Below are positions 51,101 through 59,418 of a stretch of DNA of 64,000 nucleotides, piece after piece (the stretch's first letter is position 1; every line of letters starts with the position of its first letter). A model generated the notes under the pieces. The model worked only from the letters and a program-made list of their open reading frames with translations. It did no database searches and was not told where the DNA came from. A program made the position numbers and the translations under genes. Source of the DNA: Pseudomonas graminis (GTDB lineage Bacteria; Pseudomonadota; Gammaproteobacteria; Pseudomonadales; Pseudomonadaceae); NCBI RefSeq assembly GCF_013201545.1, contig NZ_CP053746.1, forward strand, positions 2,073,001 through 2,137,000, given 5' to 3'.

Positions 51101-51497
51101 GCTGTCGTTCAAAGGCCCCGGTAACAGTCATTTCGCGAGCCGGCCCGGCAATCCAGTGTTCAGGCAAATGGAGCAGGAAATTCATACCCGCTTCGCCACA
51201 CAGCAGGCCAACCTGGAGGCGCTGGCGTCGGCACGGCATCAATCCAGCGCGGCGATGGCTGCCTACATGACGCAGATCTCGGAGGTCACCGGTCCCACGC
51301 TGTTTCTGGATGTGCTCAAGGAAACCCGCCCCGACTATGCAGACATTCTCGACGACGGATTCGAGATTGATACCAATGTGTACTCGTCCGAATACTACGA
51401 ACGCCTGAATCAGGTGAAGGCGTTTTATCGCCCGTTCGCTTCACGGTTCAGGATTTTCCCGGGCACCGAAAACTCCTGGAAGGCACCGGGGGCGTGA
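48114..51497 (+). CDS. Large toxin: DUF6543-like N-terminus with C-terminal TcdA/TcdB-type glycosyltransferase domain
   Basis: A 1127-residue protein built like the preceding one: a DUF6543-like region (about 60-420; HYQATLTHFWTEHGADYN, DIIVLRDERTDRLVMYI), a hydrophobic hairpin (about 445-520), a beta-rich middle (about 610-830), then a GT44-like domain (about 845-1120). The latter opens with HQVWLG (W852) and has ASDVLRYRLIREYGGIYMDCD: D949, R952, Y963, D965 and D967, the same spacing as D270, R273, Y284, D286 and D288 of TcdB. TcdB glucosylates Rho GTPases. The donor sugar and target here are unknown. No signal peptide or neighbouring immunity gene is present. Confidence 0.87.
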   Translation: MKDRKDTTALERRADELRRSRDISRVSGWHGQRGEDWDNDGWTKPWELRDESGWLIEPAPGNEVDADATLLSDWLGQQHVRYESPREYARAQAQGFLFQHLLEDTDPDELLITTLYINGQDAAPQRANIAYSMTLTDALMCNWQQSGNGQFLDHLSALRHYRKGGYPVQISSAPLELWDCFAYEAIYRKTSPQRFDASTQVELDPVAFKAYVWDADLQAHYQATLTHFWTEHGADYNLLIKAALLKSAYVQQAEGSLSIEDRSLVLRGLGLDPAQAWEALTFKHFADAPLAHDVTIRELVLYRYVATDIIVLRDERTDRLVMYIPGNSSPLHGFADLPALADWIARQCKDARRRKALQRHFRLEDDPDGLFYSGIQKTLAGLAAYPHFLDQATGYWNPSSEVLLGAALSPWPFSHFKHNLQTRLEADGRQLIRNRAEHNKEVAAQALSNAIAATGAVAMVEPYLWVPLAAMSLALMGLGADEVIEGRTLEEKKNGTGRIVFGVLNAVPALAEGAGTASRLLGAAARIGDQAIPGAADELASVVGARTEAERTVALAGQQQAHAQRIQDVLEHASQSPEERDARLIVEERQRLAIKSQHAAGYDSAIAFGVEPQGLRALSPELRTSLARFEYNAPLDPSGIWTTDERGAVYKVSNPGTGKPRYYARVHSKLYPVEPVQAAGQYRIYAPDDARLKGPYVKRVKGFYSDIDLSPGLRGGDSFIEELPEVVLPVEKDEILLTRAQPPVTVEIPMDGIETRWVEDEGGKQSPRYFANTAPGGTKVIYNAEVACWESGNDTFLWLDNKGRWRTGTEKAYLKVRDSLRLDVRNVFYTFRRLPGLPANPQPIEQMVHQVWLGRRLPGEKIIETIKSNMRMSPELRFTLHVDIDDTAAVEGLSPHAQLHNAFADFPNMTISRLQDEPFFEGFMGDPHTSTAFSCFRRGEFENFAAASDVLRYRLIREYGGIYMDCDDVIGRSFSGAELLAGPHDVLVGSTLESPTLSFKGPGNSHFASRPGNPVFRQMEQEIHTRFATQQANLEALASARHQSSAAMAAYMTQISEVTGPTLFLDVLKETRPDYADILDDGFEIDTNVYSSEYYERLNQVKAFYRPFASRFRIFPGTENSWKAPGA

Positions 51498-51552
51498 CCC
51501 GAACGTGATCGCAGGTGGGTGGTTTACGGTTTCGGCCCGGCCTGCGGCGAGC

Positions 51553-53355
51553 TTAAAACCATTCGCTCCGCATCGACAGGCACGCATCATCCCGGCGCTC
51601 GAGGATCGCCAGTTCATGATGGCAACCCGGTACTTCCCATGTCAGGAAGTACCGGGCGGCCTGCAACTTGCCCTTGTAGAAGTCGGCATCGGCTTCGTTG
51701 CCCTTCCCCAACCCCTCTTGGGCGCGGATCGCTTGCTCCAGCCAGCGCCAGCCAATCACCGCATGCCCGAACGCCTTCATATACAACGCGGAGTTTGCCA
51801 ATGTCGCATTGACCTTGCCCTGGCTCAGATCGGTTAGCAGGCCGAGGGTCACCGCTTGCAGGCGGGCGACCAGTTGCTCCAATGGTTGTCGCAATGCCGT
51901 TAGCAGTTCATGGGCCTGGGCCCGCTCGCAGGTGTCAGCGATCAGGCGAATCAGTTGCTTGAGTCCGGCGCCACCGTTCTGCGCCAGCTTTCGGCCCAGC
52001 AGGTCCAGCGACTGAATGCCGTGGGTGCCTTCATGAATCGGGTTCAGGCGGTTGTCGCGGTAGTACTGCTCCACCGGGTACTCACGGGTGTAGCCATGGC
52101 CGCCGAGAATCTGGATCGCCATTTCATTGGCCTTCAGGCAAAACTCCGAGGGCCAGGACTTGACGATGGGGGTCAGCAGGTCAAGCAGTTCGTGGGCGTG
52201 TTTTCGTACGTCCTCGCTCTCGCCCGTCTGCGTGTCGTCGAACAGCCGAGCGGCGTACAGGCCGAGGTCGAACGAGCCCTCGACGTAGGCTTTTTGCGTC
52301 AGCAGCATGCGTTTGACGTCGGCGTGCTGAATGATGGACACCGGCGCGCCATCCGGGGATTTGCTGTCGGGAAGTCGACCTTGCGGGCGTTCACGGGCGT
52401 ATTCCAGTGAGTACAGGTAACCGGCATAACCCAGCATCACCGCGCCCATGCCGACGCCGATGCGTGCCTCGTTCATCATCTGAAACATGCAGCTCAGGCC
52501 CTGATGCGGCTTCCCCACGAGGTAGCCGACGCAATTGCCGTTATCCCCGAAGTTCAGTGCCGTGGACGTAGTGCCGCGCCAGCCCATCTTGTGAAACAGG
52601 CCGGCGAGGATGACGTCGTTGCGCTCGCCGAGGCTGCCGTCGTCGTTAACCAGAAACTTCGGGACGATGAACAGGGAAATGCCTTTCACGCCCGCCGGCG
52701 CGTCGGGCAGTTTGGCGAGGACCAGATGAACGATGTTTTCAGAGAGCGGGTGATCGCCGCCTGAGATAAAGATCTTGTTGCCGCGCAGACGGTAGCTGCC
52801 GTCTGCGGCGGGCTCGGCGCGGGTGCGGATGTCCGACAGCGACGAGCCGGCGTGGGGCTCGGTCAACGCCATGGTGCCGAAGAAGCGGCCCTCGATCATT
52901 GGCTGCAGAAAGCGCTGCTTTTGCTCCTCGGTGCCGAAGTTTTCAATGAGATTCGCCGCGCCCATGGTCAGGAACGGGTACGAAGCCGTCGCGGCATTGG
53001 CGGACTGGAAATGGGCAAAGCAGGCCTGAGACAGCAGGGTCGGCAGCTGCATGCCCCCCGCGTCGAAATCGCGGGCTGCGTTTAAAAATCCTGCCTCCAG
53101 AAAAGCGTCCACGGCTGGTTTCACTTCCGGAATCAGCACCGCTGCGCCGTTCTCGTAACGAGGTTCGTTCTCGTCGTTTTTGCGGTTGTGGGGCGCGAAG
53201 TATTTCTCCGCGATGTTGCGCGCCGTGCTGATCGCTGCATCGAAGGTTTCCCGGCTGTGCTCGGCAAAACGCTCGCGTTGGGTCAGCGCCTCGGCGTCCA
53301 GCACTTCATACAGCTCGAAAGCCAGATTGCGGGAACTGAGCAGCGTCTCGGACAT
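51553..53355 (-). CDS. Acyl-CoA dehydrogenase (large, DmdC/FadE-like)
   Basis: A 600-residue flavoenzyme that makes the alpha,beta-double bond in an acyl-CoA. It has the long N-terminal extension and C-terminal helical domain of the 3-methylmercaptopropionyl-CoA dehydrogenase group. TEPHAGSSLSDI (about 163-174) binds FAD and substrate, LGGHGYTREYPVEQ holds the second signature, and the catalytic Glu lies in IHEGTHGIQ near residue 430. The substrate is not given by the sequence; pseudomonads have many paralogues and some annotate this type as a medium- or long-chain enzyme. Confidence 0.9.
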   Translation of the reverse strand: MSETLLSSRNLAFELYEVLDAEALTQRERFAEHSRETFDAAISTARNIAEKYFAPHNRKNDENEPRYENGAAVLIPEVKPAVDAFLEAGFLNAARDFDAGGMQLPTLLSQACFAHFQSANAATASYPFLTMGAANLIENFGTEEQKQRFLQPMIEGRFFGTMALTEPHAGSSLSDIRTRAEPAADGSYRLRGNKIFISGGDHPLSENIVHLVLAKLPDAPAGVKGISLFIVPKFLVNDDGSLGERNDVILAGLFHKMGWRGTTSTALNFGDNGNCVGYLVGKPHQGLSCMFQMMNEARIGVGMGAVMLGYAGYLYSLEYARERPQGRLPDSKSPDGAPVSIIQHADVKRMLLTQKAYVEGSFDLGLYAARLFDDTQTGESEDVRKHAHELLDLLTPIVKSWPSEFCLKANEMAIQILGGHGYTREYPVEQYYRDNRLNPIHEGTHGIQSLDLLGRKLAQNGGAGLKQLIRLIADTCERAQAHELLTALRQPLEQLVARLQAVTLGLLTDLSQGKVNATLANSALYMKAFGHAVIGWRWLEQAIRAQEGLGKGNEADADFYKGKLQAARYFLTWEVPGCHHELAILERRDDACLSMRSEWF

Positions 53356-53448
53356 GGCGGCGTACCTTTCTTGAGAATGCCGTCGAGTCTAGGTGGGCGG
53401 GGAGGGGGTGAACAGGATGATTGATGCGGGTGATGGGGCGATCAAACA

Positions 53449-53482
53449 GGGGGGACGCAGGTCGAATGACCTGCGCCTCCCC
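53449..53482 (-). terminator. Probable terminator of putA
   Basis: GACGCAGGTC pairs with GACCTGCGCC (one mismatch) around GAAT, flanked by G and C runs. Read on the minus strand it follows the putA stop by a few bases and ends in a short TGTTTG. The stem is strong, the T-run poor. Confidence 0.5.
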
Positions 53483-53487
53483 TGCGC

Positions 53488-56400
53488 TTATCCGATTGTC
53501 ATGAGGCTCGCGTTACCGCCCGCTGCTGCGGTATTCACGCTCAGCGCACGCTCAATCACCAGGCGCTCCAACGCAATGTTGGTTTCGCCTTTGGACAGAC
53601 CGTGAACGCCGATGATAGCGCCGCTGCGTTGAGCGACCTGTTCGCAGATGGCGCGCAGCTGATCGGAATCACCGTGGTGCAATACCGCGTCGATGGCAAC
53701 CTCGTCCTTGCTCCAGTCGGCGATCAGCTTGATGCGCGACTGAACGTCCTTCGGCAGGCGGTTACGCAGTGACTTGCCCGGCTCACCGTCCGGCACGATC
53801 GCTGTACTGCCTACCGCCATCACGGCGGCCAGTTGCGCCAACAGATCCGTCTCGTCCTCGGCCAGGCACAACACGTGTTCACGCGGCAGGATGCTGTAGC
53901 TGTTGCGCTCCCCGGTTGGGCCCATGAGCGTGCGGGTCACCCCGCTTTGGGATTGCTCGGCGAACTGGCTGCACAGCGCTTCCAAGTCGTTGAGTTGCTG
54001 GCTGCTTGCCCAGGCTTTGAGCGCATTCAGCGGCTTGAGCATCGCCTCTTGCATCCGGGTGTCCGGCGCCTGTTGCGCATCGCGGGTGGCAAAGGATTTC
54101 TGCACGGCATCGGCGGGACGCGTCGACAGCAAACGGTACAGGTACAGCGGGCCACCGGCTTTCGGACCAGTGCCCGACAAGCCTTCGCCACCGAATGGCT
54201 GCACACCCACCACGGCGCCAACGATGTTGCGGTTGACGTACATGTTGCCGGCGTTGACGTTGTCGATCACCTTGGCGATGGTCTCGTCGATGCGTGTGTG
54301 CACGCCCAGCGTCAGGCCATAACCGGAGGCATTGATCTGGTTGATCAGTTGATCCAGCTCTCGGCGCTTGTAGCGCACGACGTGCAGCACCGGGCCGAAT
54401 ATTTCCCGTTGCAGTTCGTCGAAGCTGTCCAGCTCGATCAGGGTCGGCATCACGTAGGTGCCGCGCTTGATCTCGTCGCTGTCTGCGATGGCGACCTGAT
54501 ACACAGTGCGGCCTTTGTCGCGCATGGCCTGAATGTGTTTCTCGATACCGGCCTTGGCTTCTTGATCGATCACCGGGCCGATGTCTACCGACAGGCGCTC
54601 CGGGTTACCGAGGCGACTTTCGGCCATTGCACCTTTAAGCATCTCGATGACGCGGTCTGCAGAGTCTTCCTGCAAGCACAGCACGCGTAGCGCGGAGCAG
54701 CGTTGACCGGCGCTGTCGAACGCCGAGGACACCACGTCGATGACCACTTGTTCTGTGAGCGCCGAGGAGTCGACGATCATCGCGTTCTGGCCACCGGTTT
54801 CAGCGATAAGCGGAATCGGCCGGCCCTGGGCGTCGAGACGGCCGGCGACGTTGCGTTGCAGCAAGCGAGCGACTTCGGTAGAGCCGGTGAACATGACGCC
54901 CTTGACGCGATCATCGCCCACCAGCCGCGCGCCGACGGTTTCACCGCGGCCTGGCAGCAGTTGCACCACGCCTTCGGGAATACCCGCTTCGAGCAGAATG
55001 CGGACGGCCTGCGCGGCGATCAGCGGTGTCTGTTCGGCGGGTTTGGCGAGCACCGGGTTGCCGGCCGCCAGGGCTGCAGCCACCTGACCGCTGAAAATCG
55101 CCAGCGGGAAGTTCCACGGGCTGATGCACACCACAGGGCCCAGCGGGCGGTGAGCGTCGTTGCTGAAATCGTTGCGTGCCTGCACCGCGTAGTAGCGCAG
55201 GAAATCCACAGCCTCGCGCACTTCGGCGATGGCGTTGGCGAACGTCTTGCCGGCTTCGCGAGCCAGCAAGCCCATCAACGGTTGTATTTCGGCTTCCATC
55301 AGGTCCGCGGCGCGCTCAAGGATTGCGGCACGCTCGGCCGGCGGCGTCGCCTGCCAGATCGGTCCAGCGCTGAGGGCGCTGAGCAGGGCGTTATCGACGT
55401 CTTCCAGGCTGGCTTCCTGTACGTGGCCAACGACGTCACGCAGATCGGACGGGTTCAGGACCGGCGCTTCAGTGCCAGCGCTGACCGGGCTGCCCAGCAT
55501 CGGGCCAGCCTTCCAGTCGTTGTGCGCCGAGGCGAGCAGGGCCGAAGACAGCGATGCCAGACGATGTTCGTTGGCCAGATCGATGCCGGCGGAGTTGGCG
55601 CGCTCGCTGCCGTACAGGTCGCGCGGCAATGGAATGCGCGGATGCGGCAGGCCGAAACCGCCTTCCTGGGTCGCCATGCGCTCGATGCTGGACACTGGAT
55701 CGGCGACCAGTTCCTGTATCGAAATCGATTGATCGGCAATACGGTTGACGAAGGAGGTATTGGCGCCGTTTTCCAGCAGTCGACGCACCAGATACGCCAG
55801 CAGCGTTTCATGGGTGCCGACCGGGGCGTACACGCGGCACGGTCGATTCAGCTTGCCGTCGGCGACTTTGCCTACGACCTGTTCATACAAGGGCTCGCCC
55901 ATGCCGTGCAGGCACTGGAATTCGTACTGACCTGGGTAATAGTTCTGACCGGCGATGTGGTAAATGGCCGACAAGGTGTGGGCGTTATGGGTCGCGAACT
56001 GCGGGTAGATGACTTCCGGCACCGACAGCAGTTTGCGGGCGCAAGCGACGTAGGAGACGTCGGTGTACACCTTGCGCGTGTAGACCGGATAGCCTTCCAG
56101 GCCCTCGACCTGAGCGCGCTTGATTTCGCTGTCCCAATACGCGCCCTTGACCAGACGGATCATCAGGCGATGGCGACTGCGGCGGGCCAGGTCGATCACG
56201 TAGTCGATCACGTACGGGCAGCGCTTCTGATACGCCTGAATGACAAAACCGATGCCGTTCCAGCCGGTCAGTTGCGGCTCGAAGCACAGGCGTTCAAGCA
56301 AATCCAGGGACAGCTCCAGGCGGTCGGCTTCTTCTGCGTCGATGTTCAGGCCGATGTCGTATTGCTTGGCCAGTAAGGTCAGCGACAGCAAACGCGGGTA

Positions 56401-57441
56401 CAACTCGTCCATCACGCGCTCGTATTGCGCCCGGCTGTAACGCGGGTGCAGGGCGGACAACTTGATGGAAATGCCCGGGCCTTCGTAGATGCCACGGCCG
56501 TGGGAAGCTTTGCCAATCGAGTGGATGGCCTGCTCGTAGGACGCCAGGTATTTCTGCGCGTCATGCTCAGTCAATGCCGCTTCACCGAGCATGTCGTAGG
56601 AATAACGGAAACCTTTCGCCTCGAACTTGCTGGCGTTGGCCAGTGCTTCGGCGATGGTTTCACCGGTGACGAACTGCTCGCCCATCAGGCGCATGGCCAT
56701 GTCCACGCCTTTGCGGATCATCGGCTCGCCGGACTTGCCGATGATGCGGCTCAGCGAGGAGGTCAGGCCGGCCTCGTTGTGAGTGCTGACCAGCTTGCCG
56801 GTCAGCAGCAGGCCCCAGGTGGCCGCGTTGACGAACAGCGACGGGCTGTTGCCCAGATGCGGGTGCCAGTTGCCAGTGCTGATCTTGTCGCGGATCAAGG
56901 CGTCGCGGGTGCCTTTATCGGGGATGCGCAGCAGGGCTTCGGCCAGGCACATCAGCGCCACGCCTTCCTGGGATGACAGCGAGAATTCCTGGAGCAGGCC
57001 CTGGACGATACCGGCGCGGCCTCCGGCGCTCTTCTGATTACGCAGTTTCTCGGCAATCGACGCCGCGAGCTTATGGGTTGCATCGGCCATCGGGGCTGGC
57101 AGGCGCGCCTGCTCGATGAGCATGGGCACCACTTCAGGCTCGGGACGGCGGTAGGCGGAGGTGATCGCGGCGCGCAAGACCGACTGGGGAAGGATGCTTT
57201 CGGCGAATTCAAGGAACGCCTGATGGCCATTGTCGGCGGGCAGGTCACCCTGGTCATCGGCGTCTTTGCCACCCTGACCACTGAGTTCATTCAGGGTCGC
57301 ACCGCCTTCAAGCTTCTCCAGATAATTGAAGATCGCCTGCTTGATCAGCCAGTGGGGCGTCCGGTCAATGGACTGCGCAGCTGTTTTCAAACGCTCGCGG
57401 GTGGGATCGTCGAGTTTGACGCCGAGGGTGGTGGTGGCCAT
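53488..57441 (-). CDS. putA: Trifunctional proline utilisation protein PutA
   Basis: A 1317-residue protein that oxidises proline to glutamate and represses its own genes. Residues 1-47 are a ribbon-helix-helix DNA-binding domain (TTLGVKLDDPTRERLKTAAQ), as in autoregulating PutA. The FAD-dependent proline dehydrogenase barrel lies at about 240-560. The P5C dehydrogenase is at about 640-1110, with Glu in AETGGQNAMIV and catalytic Cys in SAGQRCSALRV. A C-terminal ALDH-like tail is at about 1120-1317. It is membrane-associated when reduced. It is divergent from putP; three candidate PutA operators lie between them. Confidence 0.97.
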   Translation of the reverse strand: MATTTLGVKLDDPTRERLKTAAQSIDRTPHWLIKQAIFNYLEKLEGGATLNELSGQGGKDADDQGDLPADNGHQAFLEFAESILPQSVLRAAITSAYRRPEPEVVPMLIEQARLPAPMADATHKLAASIAEKLRNQKSAGGRAGIVQGLLQEFSLSSQEGVALMCLAEALLRIPDKGTRDALIRDKISTGNWHPHLGNSPSLFVNAATWGLLLTGKLVSTHNEAGLTSSLSRIIGKSGEPMIRKGVDMAMRLMGEQFVTGETIAEALANASKFEAKGFRYSYDMLGEAALTEHDAQKYLASYEQAIHSIGKASHGRGIYEGPGISIKLSALHPRYSRAQYERVMDELYPRLLSLTLLAKQYDIGLNIDAEEADRLELSLDLLERLCFEPQLTGWNGIGFVIQAYQKRCPYVIDYVIDLARRSRHRLMIRLVKGAYWDSEIKRAQVEGLEGYPVYTRKVYTDVSYVACARKLLSVPEVIYPQFATHNAHTLSAIYHIAGQNYYPGQYEFQCLHGMGEPLYEQVVGKVADGKLNRPCRVYAPVGTHETLLAYLVRRLLENGANTSFVNRIADQSISIQELVADPVSSIERMATQEGGFGLPHPRIPLPRDLYGSERANSAGIDLANEHRLASLSSALLASAHNDWKAGPMLGSPVSAGTEAPVLNPSDLRDVVGHVQEASLEDVDNALLSALSAGPIWQATPPAERAAILERAADLMEAEIQPLMGLLAREAGKTFANAIAEVREAVDFLRYYAVQARNDFSNDAHRPLGPVVCISPWNFPLAIFSGQVAAALAAGNPVLAKPAEQTPLIAAQAVRILLEAGIPEGVVQLLPGRGETVGARLVGDDRVKGVMFTGSTEVARLLQRNVAGRLDAQGRPIPLIAETGGQNAMIVDSSALTEQVVIDVVSSAFDSAGQRCSALRVLCLQEDSADRVIEMLKGAMAESRLGNPERLSVDIGPVIDQEAKAGIEKHIQAMRDKGRTVYQVAIADSDEIKRGTYVMPTLIELDSFDELQREIFGPVLHVVRYKRRELDQLINQINASGYGLTLGVHTRIDETIAKVIDNVNAGNMYVNRNIVGAVVGVQPFGGEGLSGTGPKAGGPLYLYRLLSTRPADAVQKSFATRDAQQAPDTRMQEAMLKPLNALKAWASSQQLNDLEALCSQFAEQSQSGVTRTLMGPTGERNSYSILPREHVLCLAEDETDLLAQLAAVMAVGSTAIVPDGEPGKSLRNRLPKDVQSRIKLIADWSKDEVAIDAVLHHGDSDQLRAICEQVAQRSGAIIGVHGLSKGETNIALERLVIERALSVNTAAAGGNASLMTIG

Positions 57442-57510
57442 TTTTTATCCTCATGACAGCCACGGTCATGTGGCTAAGCTGCGGCAAGATTAGCTGCGGG
57501 ATCGAAAGGG

Positions 57511-57526
57511 TGCAACCGGGTGCAAC
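57511..57526 (-). promoter_or_regulatory. Paired candidate PutA operators
   Basis: TGCAAC occurs at 57511-57516 and again at 57521-57526 (GTTGCA on the minus strand), each inside the longer repeat GGGTGCAACC. The 10-base period puts both on the same face of the helix, suited to cooperative binding of ribbon-helix-helix dimers. Confidence 0.6.
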
Positions 57527-57697
57527 CGCTTTTTTCGAAGTGTTTCCAAAGTGCACTGTGTTGAGTCGTAGTGGATTCTTTTTGCTCGGTTCGAGTGCCT
57601 GCCCGGCCGAGCCTCTAACTCGTGGCTACCCTGCAAATACGGGGCGTATGGCACTTTGATCTAAATTGTAAAAAAGCCTCGGAATGACTCTTTTCAG

Positions 57698-57703
57698 GTT
57701 GCA
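57698..57703 (+). promoter_or_regulatory. Third candidate PutA operator, putP side
   Basis: GTTGCA within AGGTTGCACCTG, which is itself a near dyad (AGGT-TGC-ACCT). The wider word GGTTGCACC matches the inverse of the paired sites at 57511. Confidence 0.5.
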
Positions 57704-57872
57704 CCTGCGCCGGAGTGTCCTCTAGGATGCGCCGCTTTGGTGCATTCAAGCGGTGTGCAGCGGCAAGTCTTTTGCCAGCCCGCGACACACGCGAGCGTTT
57801 GACCGCGAACCTGATACCTCAGGAGACCTTCGCTCTGCTCGCGCCTATAAAAACAACGCCGGAACCTAACCG

Positions 57873-59357
57873 ATGAGTGTCAGCAACCCTACCTTGATCA
57901 CCTTCGTGATCTACATCGCCGCGATGGTCCTCATAGGACTCATGGCCTACCGTTCCACCAATAATCTCTCGGACTACATCCTCGGCGGGCGCAGCCTCGG
58001 CAGTGTGGTCACGGCGCTTTCGGCCGGTGCATCGGACATGAGCGGCTGGCTGCTCATGGGCTTGCCGGGCGCGATCTACATGTCAGGTCTATCGGAAAGC
58101 TGGATCGCCATCGGGCTGATCATCGGCGCCTACCTGAACTGGCTGTTCGTTGCCGGCCGCCTGCGGGTTCAAACCGAGCACAACGGCGATGCGCTTACCC
58201 TCCCTGACTACTTCTCCAGCCGCTTTGAAGACCACAGCGGCTTGCTGCGGGTGATTTCGGCCATCGTGATTCTGGTGTTCTTTACGATCTACTGCGCATC
58301 CGGCATCGTCGCCGGCGCGCGCCTGTTCGAGAGCACCTTCGGCATGTCCTACGAAACCGCCTTGTGGGCAGGCGCTGCGGCGACGATTGCCTACACCTTC
58401 ATCGGCGGCTTCCTGGCCGTCAGCTGGACAGACACGGTGCAAGCCACCCTGATGATCTTCGCGCTGATCCTCACGCCAATCATCGTGCTATTGGCGACGG
58501 GCGGCATCGACACCACGTTCATGGCGATCGAAGCGCAGGACCCAAGCAACTTCGACATGCTCAAGAACACCACCTTCATCGGCGTGGTTTCGCTGATGGG
58601 TTGGGGCCTGGGCTACTTTGGTCAGCCGCACATCCTGGCGCGCTTCATGGCCGCGGACTCGGTCAGGTCAATCGCCAAGGCGCGCCGCATTTCAATGACC
58701 TGGATGATTCTCTGTCTGGGCGGCACTGTCGCCGTGGGCTTCTTCGGCATCGCCTACTTTTCGGCGCACCCGGAGGTGGCGGGCCCAGTGACTGAAAACC
58801 ATGAGCGCGTCTTCATCGAACTGGCCAAGATCCTGTTCAATCCATGGATCGCCGGCGTGCTGCTGTCGGCCATTCTTGCTGCGGTCATGAGCACGCTGAG
58901 CTGTCAGTTGCTGGTGTGTTCAAGTGCGCTGACCGAAGACTTCTACAAAGCCTTTCTGCGCAAAAGCGCGTCCCAGACAGAGTTGGTGTGGGTCGGCCGG
59001 GCCATGGTGCTGTTAGTGGCGCTGATTGCGATCGCCCTGGCCGCGAATCCTGAAAACCGCGTGCTGGGTCTGGTCAGCTATGCGTGGGCCGGATTTGGCG
59101 CTGCGTTCGGGCCCGTGGTGCTGATTTCGGTGATCTGGAAAGGCATGACCCGCAACGGCGCATTGGCAGGGATTCTGGTGGGTGCGATTACAGTCGTGGT
59201 GTGGAAGCATTTCGAACTGCTGGGCCTGTACGAAATCATCCCCGGCTTCATCTTTGCCAGTCTCGCCATCGTGGTCTTCAGCGCTATGGGCAAAGGCCCG
59301 ACGCCGGGCATGCTGACGCGCTTCGCAGCGGCAGAAAAAGAGTACAGGGCGGCATAA
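57873..59357 (+). CDS. putP: Sodium/proline symporter PutP
   Basis: A 494-residue SSS-family symporter with 13 membrane helices. Helix 2 carries the LSAGASDMSGWLLMGLPG signature near residues 49-66, with the Na+-binding Asp. VMSTLSCQLLVCSSALTEDFY in helix 9 holds the Ser-Thr pair needed for Na+ coupling. It brings in proline for PutA and is divergent from putA, sharing its operators. Confidence 0.96.
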   Translation: MSVSNPTLITFVIYIAAMVLIGLMAYRSTNNLSDYILGGRSLGSVVTALSAGASDMSGWLLMGLPGAIYMSGLSESWIAIGLIIGAYLNWLFVAGRLRVQTEHNGDALTLPDYFSSRFEDHSGLLRVISAIVILVFFTIYCASGIVAGARLFESTFGMSYETALWAGAAATIAYTFIGGFLAVSWTDTVQATLMIFALILTPIIVLLATGGIDTTFMAIEAQDPSNFDMLKNTTFIGVVSLMGWGLGYFGQPHILARFMAADSVRSIAKARRISMTWMILCLGGTVAVGFFGIAYFSAHPEVAGPVTENHERVFIELAKILFNPWIAGVLLSAILAAVMSTLSCQLLVCSSALTEDFYKAFLRKSASQTELVWVGRAMVLLVALIAIALAANPENRVLGLVSYAWAGFGAAFGPVVLISVIWKGMTRNGALAGILVGAITVVVWKHFELLGLYEIIPGFIFASLAIVVFSAMGKGPTPGMLTRFAAAEKEYRAA

Positions 59358-59371
59358 GGGCTGCCTGCTCA

Positions 59372-59400
59372 AGAGCCCGGGCGAGGTAAGCGCTCGGGCC
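59372..59400 (+). terminator. Hairpin after putP, between converging genes
   Basis: GCCCGGGCG pairs with CGCTCGGGC (one G-T wobble) around an AGGTAAG loop, in the 61-base gap between putP and the converging alginate lyase gene. The T-run is minimal. Confidence 0.45.
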
Positions 59401-59418
59401 CTTGCGACCGCGTCCGCC

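Larger units (their letters stand above)
57442..57872. promoter_or_regulatory. putA-putP divergent control region
   Basis: A 431-base gap, AT-richer near 57530-57680. It has three GTTGCA elements, the core that E. coli PutA binds: two on the minus strand 10 bases apart (57511-57526) and one on the plus strand (57698-57703). The paired sites lie about 75 bases from putA and the single site about 170 bases from putP. No open frame in it is convincing. Confidence 0.65.
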
